This document shows positions 15,225 through 21,889 of a DNA stretch of 25,040 nucleotides, piece after piece. This DNA comes from Candidatus Fermentibacterota bacterium (lineage in GTDB: Bacteria > JAFGKV01), in NCBI GenBank assembly GCA_016928395.1, contig JAFGKV010000342.1, positions 1 to 25,040 on the forward strand, in the 5' to 3' direction. A program made the position numbers and the translations under genes. The notes below the pieces were generated by a model that ran no database searches, was not told the DNA's origin, and saw nothing but the letters and a program-made list of their open reading frames with translations. The first letter of the stretch is position 1; every line of letters begins with the position of its first letter.

Positions 15225-16549
15225 TGCGTCACCTCCACACCGGCGGTGAGACTCCGTGTCCGAAGTTGCTCGTACTGACTGAGCGCGTCACCGAAGGCCG
15301 CCTTCTCTGCCTCGCCCGAGATTGCGCCCCGTCCCTGCACCACTATCTCCTCGCCTTGGAGGATGTAGGGTGTCACGAATACCATCAGCTCAATGTCGGT
15401 CCGGGTCGTCCGCGTACCCTTGAATAGACTGCCGAGGAGCGGGATCCTGCTCAAAAACGGTATCCCGCTTTCGGAGAGGACATAGTCGCTCTTCCTGAGG
15501 CCGCCGATCACCGCGGTCTGCCCGCTGCCCAGGAGCATCTCGGTTCGGGCGCTCCGCGAGTCGACCACAGGCATGGTTCCCACGTATTCCGTCACGAAAC
15601 TCTGCTCAGGGTGAAGCTGAAGCAGCACATTGCCGTCATTGGTCACGTGGGGCGTGACGTTGAGAATGGTTCCGGTCTTTCGGAATGACGTACTGTAGGT
15701 GACGCCCTCCTCAGTGCGGTCCACAGTGGTGTAGGGAACCTCCTGGCCGACGTGGATCTCCGCCTCCTTGTGGTTGAGAGCCACGATACGAGGGCTGGAG
15801 AGGATCTTGGCGTCGCTGTTCTCTTGCACGGCCCGGATCACATTGTCAAAATCATACCGGCTTCGGATAATGCCGAACCGAACCTCCCCGAATCTTCCCA
15901 GTTCAGGGCTGGTTTTGACTTCAGCGTACGATCGTGGGTTGTCATAGTTCACCAGCAACCAGTCGATCCCGTAGTCCAGGGTTCCGGAGACCTTCAGGTC
16001 CACGACATGGGATTCTATGAGTACCTGGTAAGGTTTACGATCCAGTTGCTCGACCAACTGCCCTATCTTCCGCAGGTTGTCGGGAATATCAGTCACGATG
16101 AGGGTATTGGAACCTTCGTCTCCCTTCACACTGCCCGATTCGGAAACAAACCGGTTGAGCGACCCCTCCAACTCCTTCGCGCTGGCGTAGTTCAGCGCGT
16201 AAGTCTGGGTGATGGCGCGCCCGATCTGCTGAAGGGGCAGGATCTTGATGAGATTGTCGCCCTCCACGTAGCCGAAACCGTTCACCACGAGAATTGCATT
16301 CAACGCCTCGCCCAGGGGAACCTGTACCAGCCTCAGGCTGACCGTTCCCTTGACTTCGGGGCCGCTGACGATGTTGAGGCCGGCCATCTCGGTCAAGAGC
16401 TGAAGCGCCGCATTGATCTCCGTGTTGCGGAGAGTCAGATCGATCCTGGTCTTCTCCCATCCGGGCCGCTGCCCCCAGGCCGGAGACGATGCCGTGCATA
16501 TGCACAGCGCAACCACAAGGACGGGGGCCCACATCTGTCGTTGCCTCAT
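15221..16549 (-). CDS. pilQ: type IV pilus secretin, short PilQ
   Basis: The 442-residue protein has a signal peptide to about residue 26, then an STN-like domain (IDLTLRNTEINAALQLLTEM), a secretin N-domain (YALNYASAKELEGSLNRF to IGQLVEQLDRKPYQVLIES) and the secretin barrel (AKILSSPRIVALNHKEAEIHVGQEVPY, then SGQTAVIGGLRKSDYVLSE and GIPFLSRIPLLGSLF). It forms the outer-membrane ring through which the pilus passes. Typical PilQ is about 600-750 residues; the N-terminal AMIN (peptidoglycan-binding) repeats are absent. The ATG at 16549 is chosen over the TTG before it because AGGAGG lies five bases upstream. Downstream of pilP, and coupled to the lipoprotein gene. Confidence 0.93.
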   Translation of the reverse strand: MRQRQMWAPVLVVALCICTASSPAWGQRPGWEKTRIDLTLRNTEINAALQLLTEMAGLNIVSGPEVKGTVSLRLVQVPLGEALNAILVVNGFGYVEGDNLIKILPLQQIGRAITQTYALNYASAKELEGSLNRFVSESGSVKGDEGSNTLIVTDIPDNLRKIGQLVEQLDRKPYQVLIESHVVDLKVSGTLDYGIDWLLVNYDNPRSYAEVKTSPELGRFGEVRFGIIRSRYDFDNVIRAVQENSDAKILSSPRIVALNHKEAEIHVGQEVPYTTVDRTEEGVTYSTSFRKTGTILNVTPHVTNDGNVLLQLHPEQSFVTEYVGTMPVVDSRSARTEMLLGSGQTAVIGGLRKSDYVLSESGIPFLSRIPLLGSLFKGTRTTRTDIELMVFVTPYILQGEEIVVQGRGAISGEAEKAAFGDALSQYEQLRTRSLTAGVEVTQ

Positions 16550-16561
16550 CAAGTCCTCCTC

Positions 16562-16993
16562 TCAACGATACGCGATGGTATGACGCTTGCCAGCGAACTC
16601 GATTTCCACACTGTTAGGGTTGATCTTCTTGATGGTCGCCCCCTCGATGACGTCACCCTCGCCGACGCTGCGACCATTGATCATGGCGCGGGGGGAGTCG
16701 GTAAAGATGATGCCCTGAATGGTCAGCGGAGGAGGCGTCGGCTCTGCCGGCCCTCCAGTTCCGGATGACGTCCGCGTCCCCGGCCGAATGAAGGGATCCC
16801 GCAAGCTTCCTGGTTCATACACGTAGAACCGGGCGCTGGTGGAATCCTCCATTGAGGCTAGAGTATCGGGGCGCTCGGCCCGCACGGGCATCCGGGCCAC
16901 GCTAGTCGGCGGCGGCGTTCGAGGACCGCACGAAAGGGCCGTCGCGCAGACGGCCATGGTCAACAATCCTGCGGATACGGCCTGGTGTGCCAT
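16562..16993 (-). CDS. pilP: type IV pilus assembly lipoprotein PilP
   Basis: The 143-residue protein has a lipoprotein signal (CATALSC, Cys near 22), a Pro/Thr-rich disordered stretch, YEPGSLRDPFIRP (the Y-x-RDPF block typical of PilP) and a C-terminal small beta domain (LTIQGIIFTDSPRAMINGRSVGEGDVI). PilP links the PilN/PilO inner-membrane complex to PilQ in the periplasm. The ATG lies one base after the pilO stop, with GGAGG 13 bases upstream. It is somewhat short compared with Proteobacterial PilP (about 170-180). Confidence 0.87.
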   Translation of the reverse strand: MAHQAVSAGLLTMAVCATALSCGPRTPPPTSVARMPVRAERPDTLASMEDSTSARFYVYEPGSLRDPFIRPGTRTSSGTGGPAEPTPPPLTIQGIIFTDSPRAMINGRSVGEGDVIEGATIKKINPNSVEIEFAGKRHTIAYR

Positions 16994-16994
16994 G

Positions 16995-17543
16995 TTATCT
17001 CGATGCCTCCAGGAATCGAAAGGTGCTCACTTCCAGCTCAGCGCTGATAGGTCTGATCCCAGTACCTTTCACCGAGATCTTGCCGACGCTCATGAAGCGC
17101 GTACCCCGTTCGATGTTGTTGATGACCTTCGCGATATCGTGATACCCACCGGTCACCTCCAGTCTGAAGGGTATGCGCTCATAGCTCATCCGGGCCTCCT
17201 TGGGAAGCATACTGAGGCGTTCCAGGGTCACGCCTGAGGCCGTGACGATGCTCTGCAGCTCCTCCAGTAGGCCCGCGGTGGCCTCCTCGCTGGGCAGGCG
17301 CTCCTCATAAAAAGCCAAGACTGCCTGCAGCCTCTCGGTAACCCGCCGAAGGTCCTCTCTGGTGGTGGCAACCTGCTGGGCGTTGCGGAGCTCGCCCTGA
17401 ACCTGGTTGAGCCGGGTCCGAGTCGTCTCCAGCGTCTTCTTCTGAGGGCTGTAGAATAAGAGATAGACAGGGGCGAAGATGAGCGCACCGAACAAGACGC
17501 CCTTGGTGATGCCTTCCCGCATCGGGCTCGCTGTCTTTGCCAT
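16995..17543 (-). CDS. pilO: type IV pilus inner-membrane protein PilO
   Basis: The 182-residue protein has one N-terminal membrane segment (GVLFGALIFAPVYLLFY, about 16-32), a coiled coil (ETTRTRLNQVQGELRNAQQV, RRVTERLQAVLAFYEERLP) and a ferredoxin-like C-terminal domain (PFRLEVTGGYHDIAKVINNIERGTRFMSV). This is the classical PilO architecture; PilO pairs with PilN in the alignment subcomplex. The ATG follows the pilN stop by one base, with GGGAGG upstream. Confidence 0.9.
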   Translation of the reverse strand: MAKTASPMREGITKGVLFGALIFAPVYLLFYSPQKKTLETTRTRLNQVQGELRNAQQVATTREDLRRVTERLQAVLAFYEERLPSEEATAGLLEELQSIVTASGVTLERLSMLPKEARMSYERIPFRLEVTGGYHDIAKVINNIERGTRFMSVGKISVKGTGIRPISAELEVSTFRFLEASR

Positions 17544-17544
17544 C

Positions 17545-18261
17545 TTAGCCTCCCATCCCGCCGCCGGGCTTCATGTACACGCTCAACTTAAACGCCTTCC
17601 CCTCGCTGCCTTGCCGCGGTCCCCTGGCGTCTGATATGTGGTCAAGCTGCACCTTCGTGAAGTGCTCGAAGAACTCGGCATCCTCTTTCATGAGCTTCAT
17701 TATGTCACTCACCATGCCTGTGGACACCTTCACCGGGAGGACGCCCTCCATCTCCAACACCTTGTAGACGACCGGAACTCGGGTACTCAGCGTGGTTTGC
17801 TTGCCGTCTTTGTCCGTCTTTACTTCAGTCCGTTCCTCAGTCTCGCGCCGTTCCGCGAGGTTGAGGCCGGTGAGCCAGACATTCCGGGCAATCTCTTGAT
17901 CGCGGCTCATGAGCGCAGCGAGCTCGTGGAGCTTCTTTGCCCATGACAGCCGACCGATGACCAGCCGGTCTATCACCTCCATTTTGGAGTCCAGGGTGGA
18001 TTTCAATCGCTTTAGGTCTTCAACTTCCAGCACCACCGGTCGCAATGAATCCAGCTGAGCTTGCGATGTTCTCAGGTCACGTGCAACCGCCGACTTCTCG
18101 TGGGCCACGGAATAGGCCAGCAACACCGTGATGAGTATGGCCACGCCGGCGATGGCCGCGGTCCACGTGGTCGGGGAGATCTGGCTGAAGAACCTGAGAC
18201 GCTCGGCAAAGCCGACATGAGCCCGGCGTTGGGCACTGGGTAGAAGATTAATCCTGCGCAT
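17545..18261 (-). CDS. pilN: type IV pilus inner-membrane protein PilN
   Basis: The protein has about 238 residues and starts with MRRINLLP, the cytoplasmic PilN motif that binds PilM. A membrane segment follows (TAAIAGVAILITVLLAYSV), then a coiled coil with VLEVEDLKRLKSTLDSKMEVIDRL and a periplasmic domain (ARNVWLTGLNL). It is longer than most PilN (about 190-210): there is a charged insertion (ERRETEERTEVKTDKDGKQ) and a glycine tail (PGGGMGG). The ATG at 18261 is chosen because it begins MRRINLLP and lies one base after the pilM stop; a start eight codons upstream would overlap pilM. Confidence 0.9.
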   Translation of the reverse strand: MRRINLLPSAQRRAHVGFAERLRFFSQISPTTWTAAIAGVAILITVLLAYSVAHEKSAVARDLRTSQAQLDSLRPVVLEVEDLKRLKSTLDSKMEVIDRLVIGRLSWAKKLHELAALMSRDQEIARNVWLTGLNLAERRETEERTEVKTDKDGKQTTLSTRVPVVYKVLEMEGVLPVKVSTGMVSDIMKLMKEDAEFFEHFTKVQLDHISDARGPRQGSEGKAFKLSVYMKPGGGMGG

Positions 18262-18262
18262 C

Positions 18263-19363
18263 TTACTTCCACCCCGCCAAGCCAATGGCGACCGTATACC
18301 CGGGGCCGAAACCTGCTATCTTCTCATGCGGTAGTGCCTCCGATACCGGGATTCGGGCCGTCGGGTCGCCGATATCCACCTGAGTCTCGAGTTCGCGCGA
18401 TAGAAACAGCCTCAAGCCACGAAGCATGGCGGTTCCTCCTGAGAGAATGACCCGCTCAACGCTGCGATCGTACATCTGGTGTTCATAGTAGCTAAAGGAT
18501 CTGCGGATCTCCCGGGCGATGTCTTGCAGGACTGGAAACATCGCTTCGCCCACCTCGGGATTGCGATCCTCCTCGCCCAGCTCCGCGGCTTCGGCTTCTG
18601 AGAGAACCCCATGCTGCGTCTTCAGCGCTTCCGCCAAGGCGAAACCGACGCCGAATCGATCCTCGATGGCCTTGGTCAGGTGACTTCCGCCGATGCTGAA
18701 GTCACGGTGGAAGTAGCTGATGCCATTGCGGACGATGTTGATGCTGGTCACTTTGGCGCCCATGTTCACCAAGGCGAGATTCTCGTTGGAGGTGTCCTCC
18801 TCCGTCAGGAAGCATGAAAGGGCCGAGAAGGCGTCGACGTCGACGGCGGCCACCTCATAGCCGGCGCGGGCCACCAGATCCACCCGGCGCTGCACCTCCT
18901 CGCGGCGGACCGCCACGAGGAGCACCTTCATCGTCTCATCCTCGCCACCCTGGCCGGACTCCAGAATCTGGGAGTCCATCACCACCGAGGCGCGGTCAAA
19001 GGGCAGAAGCTGCTCGGCCTGTACGCTCACTGCGTCGTGCAACTCCCGCTCGGTCATCTTGGGCATCTGGATGAACCGGACGGTCACTGCCTGGCCGGAT
19101 ACGCCGATGACGCACTTGCCCGCCTTCTTGATACCGCTGTCGGCCATAGCGCGGTGGATGGCGTCAATCACCAACGCATCATCGGGCTCTGCCTTGGTTT
19201 GGTCGGTCCCCGGGGGATACAGCTCGGCCATGCCCAAGTGCGCCAGCTCCAACGGAACGCTCCCCATGGAGATCCGGAAGCTGGAGTGCCTCGAGGGAAC
19301 CAGTGCCGCCACCTTGACGGCGAAGCTGCCGATGTCTAGACCTGTGTAGAGCTTGATACCCAT
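18263..19363 (-). CDS. pilM: type IV pilus actin-like ATPase PilM
   Basis: The 366-residue protein belongs to the actin/FtsA-like fold. The first phosphate-binding loop is GLDIGSFAVKVAAL (8-21); DVDAFSALSCFL, LVNMGAKVTSINIVRNG (second phosphate region) and ERVILSGGTAMLRGL (adenosine region) follow in order. PilM is cytoplasmic and binds the N-terminus of PilN, coupling to the pilus motor. It is first gene of the operon, with TGGAG upstream of the ATG. Length matches the family (about 350). Confidence 0.94.
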   Translation of the reverse strand: MGIKLYTGLDIGSFAVKVAALVPSRHSSFRISMGSVPLELAHLGMAELYPPGTDQTKAEPDDALVIDAIHRAMADSGIKKAGKCVIGVSGQAVTVRFIQMPKMTERELHDAVSVQAEQLLPFDRASVVMDSQILESGQGGEDETMKVLLVAVRREEVQRRVDLVARAGYEVAAVDVDAFSALSCFLTEEDTSNENLALVNMGAKVTSINIVRNGISYFHRDFSIGGSHLTKAIEDRFGVGFALAEALKTQHGVLSEAEAAELGEEDRNPEVGEAMFPVLQDIAREIRRSFSYYEHQMYDRSVERVILSGGTAMLRGLRLFLSRELETQVDIGDPTARIPVSEALPHEKIAGFGPGYTVAIGLAGWK

Positions 19364-19416
19364 CGCATCACTCCATTGTCCACACTTCGTCCGCGGCTAT
19401 ATAGAATCCGCGAGCG

Positions 19417-19446
19417 AACGTAGGGAGGCGACAGCCTCCATGTCAA
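19417..19446 (-). promoter_or_regulatory. candidate pil-operon promoter with a dyad in the spacer
   Basis: On the minus strand TTGACA (19446-19441) and TACGTT (19422-19417) are 18 bp apart, about 55 bp upstream of the pilM ATG. The spacer is almost filled by the inverted repeat GGAGGC-TGTC-GCCTCC (19439-19424). The -35 box is exact and the -10 is weak. An alternative -10, TATATA at 19403-19398, has no matching -35. Confidence 0.4.
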
Positions 19447-19527
19447 GCCCCTTTGCTGATATCCCCTGAAACGGCGAGGATTCGGGGTTCAGGGTTCGGG
19501 CCGGACTGCGGGCTCCGCTTTGCGCGC

Positions 19528-19555
19528 AGCTGTCAGTTCTCAGTCATCAGTAAGG
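19528..19555. repeat. degenerate heptanucleotide tandem repeat
   Basis: AGCTGTC, AGTTCTC, AGTCATC and AGTAAGG follow in register: about three to four degenerate copies of a 7-base unit resembling the short tandemly repeated repetitive sequences described in cyanobacterial intergenic DNA. Confidence 0.6.
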
Positions 19556-19610
19556 CCTCTGGATGCGAGAGCACCCAGGTTTTTCGAGGTGGAGAGTACG
19601 GCCGGCAGTT

Positions 19611-19631
19611 GGCTATCGGCTGTCAGCTATC
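19611..19631. repeat. heptanucleotide tandem repeat
   Basis: GGCTATC, GGCTGTC and AGCTATC: three in-register 7-base units of the same degenerate type as those at 19528-19555. Confidence 0.6.
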
Positions 19632-19648
19632 AGGCCCGCCCAGCGCTA

Positions 19649-19722
19649 CGAGAAACCGTTGCCGTGGTAGGGGCGACCGTCTCTGGTCGCCCGCGGGAGG
19701 GCGGGGCTCGGAGTCGGTATCG
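19649..19722. repeat. dispersed repeat copy 1 with palindromic core
   Basis: This 74-bp copy shares CGAG-AACCG-TGCCGT-GTAGGGGCGACC and GGTCGCCCGC through to GGTATCG with copy 2, with scattered substitutions. The core GGGCGACC-GTCTCT-GGTCGCCC (19671-19692) is an 8-bp perfect stem with a 6-nt loop, giving a REP-like element. It is non-coding, and its loop differs from copy 2 while the stem is kept. Confidence 0.75.
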
Positions 19723-19891
19723 AGAGGCGTACCTCCGAGTACGAGTGCGTGGATGTACTCTCGAACGAGTTCCGCTTCTGAGGTGCGGGGCGCACTCGGG
19801 TCTCTCAAGGGTGAGAGTATGCGGGGCTTCCACGGGCGGGCAGTTGCTCCCGCACCGCTGGATGCGGGACAGAGTCCCGGGCACAGCTCTG

Positions 19892-19963
19892 CGAGGAACC
19901 GCTGCCGTCGTAGGGGCGACCGCCCCTGGTCGCCCGCCGGGGCGGGGTTCGGGGTTGGTATCG
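19892..19963. repeat. dispersed repeat copy 2 with palindromic core
   Basis: This 72-bp copy is in the same orientation as copy 1. The core is GGGCGACC-GCCCCT-GGTCGCCC (19914-19935). The stem is identical to copy 1 and the loop has changed, which suggests selection for the hairpin or a recent common source element. Confidence 0.75.
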
Positions 19964-20058
19964 CTCTCGTTGTCGTAATCGACAAACTGAGGCAGTCAAG
20001 CACGAGTACCTGTAACGTGTATGAACTCTGCATGTTCTCTCACGCAAGTTCGGCTCGG

Positions 20059-20084
20059 ACTGCCTACTGCCTACTGCCGACTGG
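20059..20084. repeat. heptanucleotide tandem repeat ACTGCCT
   Basis: ACTGCCT, ACTGCCT, ACTGCCG and ACTGG: about 3.7 copies of a 7-base unit, a third array in the same gap. Confidence 0.65.
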
Positions 20085-20136
20085 CTCTTCTCGCCTCCGT
20101 AGGCGTGCGACGCTGTACCCGCCCGAGTCGGCAAGC

Positions 20137-21879
20137 CTACGGCCACACGACCACGGATTCGGTAAGATGCCCCCCTGCCCGGGGCGAGACCACCAGGCAG
20201 TAGGCGCCGGCGCGGACATTGTCGGGCAGGCGCAATTCGGCGGCGCCCCGATCCTTCAAACGCCAGGCCGCGGACCGGCGGCCCGCCATGTCCACCAAAG
20301 ATACCTGTGCCCCCTCGGCGCAGACCGCCTCGGGTACCCGAAGGAAAAGACGGCCGGAGGCCGGATTGGGAGCGATGCCCAGGCGCAAGGCGTCGCCTAC
20401 CGAAGACTGCGCCTTGGCGGCCAGCATCCAGTCCACGCAGGCCCCCGCGGCCAAGACCTGCTCGTCATACACGATAAGTTGGCCGAACTCGAACCCCGCG
20501 GCGATAGTCTGATACGACGGTGTTCGATATGTCCCCATGGCTCCGAAGTTGTGAGCCTCATCGTAGGTCAAGACAAGGCTGGCATTCGGCATCGTGGGGT
20601 TGGGGGCCAACACGTCGGGAAGCACGGCGTTGGTTGCCATCGCCTGGCTGAACCCCAACGCATTCCCAGGAACCGGGAACAAAGTCGGCATGTCCGCCGT
20701 GATCTGACCACCGCTGACCATGCCCAGGTAGTCCATGAACTCGGGCACCACCGCCCCGGTCTCGGTGAGATGCACCCACTCGTCGCCGGCCATGAGTAAC
20801 CCGCGTCTGAGCCCCGGCGCAGGCTGGTCGAGGAAACGCATCATGGCGAACTGCGCACTCAGCGCCGGATAAGCCCCGGCTTCGGCAAAGCACACGACGC
20901 GCCACGCATCAAGGCCGTAGAGATTGGCAAAGGCCCCGTCAATCAATCGGTTCCAGCTGTCATACTGCTCGCCCCGGGCTTCCAGTACCGAGGCGAACAG
21001 GGCCGAATCCGCCGGATCGGTGAAGTTGAGCAGAGTCGTAGCGGGAGAGGGGAACCAGTCTATGACGTGAAGCGGCGCGATCTCCAGCGTGTCATTGGTG
21101 CCGACGGCATCGCCGGGGGCCGATACGACCGCGATAAGGCCGTGGTCGCCCACGGCGGAAAACAGAGATCCCGGCACGGTGAATGACACCGCTAGGCTGT
21201 CACCCGGGGCAATGCCCGAAGGGATTGATGCCTGGCTGCCGCCCTGGCCCGTGGTGAAACGAAGCGTCGCCGCCGGAGACGATTGGTTTCCCAGATTACG
21301 GAGGACCAGCCGTGCCACCAGGTCGGCACCCTGGCGGACATAGTCACCCGAACTGGGGCCCCGAGCACCAAGGATCGTCATGTCCACCGGCACCTGGGCA
21401 TGGATCCGCACATCGTCCACATCCCATTGGTAGTCATTGGAGGCCAGATACCGCCAGCAGAACCGCACATTGGCGTGGCCGTTCGCCTGGGGCACCGCCA
21501 CCTCCGGCTCGCCGGCCTGGTCGGTGCCATACTCAATCACGGTAACCCAGGTCGCCCCGCCATCGGTGCTGACCCTGAGCTGCCCGACACCGTTGCCCAG
21601 CGTACGGAACCACTGCCAGAACTGCACGCTGACGCCCTGGCTGCCCGACAGATCAAACACCGGGCTGATGAGCCACTCATCCTGGTCGCCGCCATCGCCG
21701 AATCGAACCCGCATATGCCAATCCTGGGGATTGCCGCCGAAGCCCCAGTCCGGCCCGGGCCCATACGACTCGATGGCCCATCCCGGAGGAAGATCCGGGT
21801 AGGCCTCGAAGCCGGTCTCATACACGACCACCGCCTGGGCAGCCACAACCAGCATCACGATCCAGAGGAAAACGCGCAT
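20137..21879 (-). CDS. secreted multidomain protein with type IX-like C-terminal sorting domain
   Basis: The protein has about 580 residues. A signal peptide (MRVFLWIVMLVVAAQA) is followed by a choice-of-anchor-J/MAM-like domain (ETGFEAYPDLPPGWAIES, DEWLISPVFDLSG, QLRVSTDGGATWVTV, YQWDVDDVRI), a CARDB-like domain (DYVRQGADLVARLVLRNLGNQ), and a Rossmann/GATase-like domain (YDSWNR, NLYGLDAWRVVCFAE, AMMRFLD, RGLLMAGDEW) without the catalytic cysteine elbow. The last about 75 residues (LGIAPNPASGRLFLRVPE, VSLVDMAGRR, RAGAYCLVVS) match FlgD/Por-type sorting tails that direct export by type IX secretion and cell-surface attachment. The ATG at 21879 is chosen for AGGAG six bases upstream and the signal peptide. 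It lies ten bases after its paralog. Biological role unknown. Confidence 0.82.
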   Translation of the reverse strand: MRVFLWIVMLVVAAQAVVVYETGFEAYPDLPPGWAIESYGPGPDWGFGGNPQDWHMRVRFGDGGDQDEWLISPVFDLSGSQGVSVQFWQWFRTLGNGVGQLRVSTDGGATWVTVIEYGTDQAGEPEVAVPQANGHANVRFCWRYLASNDYQWDVDDVRIHAQVPVDMTILGARGPSSGDYVRQGADLVARLVLRNLGNQSSPAATLRFTTGQGGSQASIPSGIAPGDSLAVSFTVPGSLFSAVGDHGLIAVVSAPGDAVGTNDTLEIAPLHVIDWFPSPATTLLNFTDPADSALFASVLEARGEQYDSWNRLIDGAFANLYGLDAWRVVCFAEAGAYPALSAQFAMMRFLDQPAPGLRRGLLMAGDEWVHLTETGAVVPEFMDYLGMVSGGQITADMPTLFPVPGNALGFSQAMATNAVLPDVLAPNPTMPNASLVLTYDEAHNFGAMGTYRTPSYQTIAAGFEFGQLIVYDEQVLAAGACVDWMLAAKAQSSVGDALRLGIAPNPASGRLFLRVPEAVCAEGAQVSLVDMAGRRSAAWRLKDRGAAELRLPDNVRAGAYCLVVSPRAGGHLTESVVVWP

Positions 21880-21889
21880 GACACACTCC

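Larger units (their letters stand above)
19447..20136. other. repeat-rich intergenic region without a credible gene
   Basis: About 690 bp between pilM and the secreted-protein gene. Open frames exist but run across repeats and show no domain or ribosome site. It holds two copies of a roughly 73-bp repeat, several heptanucleotide tandem arrays, a GGGTTCA/G pair (19485-19498), and hairpins such as CTCTCA-AGGG-TGAGAG (19802-19817) and TCCCGCA/TGCGGGA (19848-19869). A small CGCCTCCGTAGGCG dyad lies near its right end. Confidence 0.75.

Noticed and set aside
19649-19963. CRISPR array from the repeated hairpin
   Set aside because: Only two diverged copies, about 170 bp apart, with no regular spacers and no cas genes.
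19453-20799. 448-codon plus-strand open frame
   Set aside because: It runs through the repeat elements and then antisense into the secreted-protein gene, so it cannot be a real gene.
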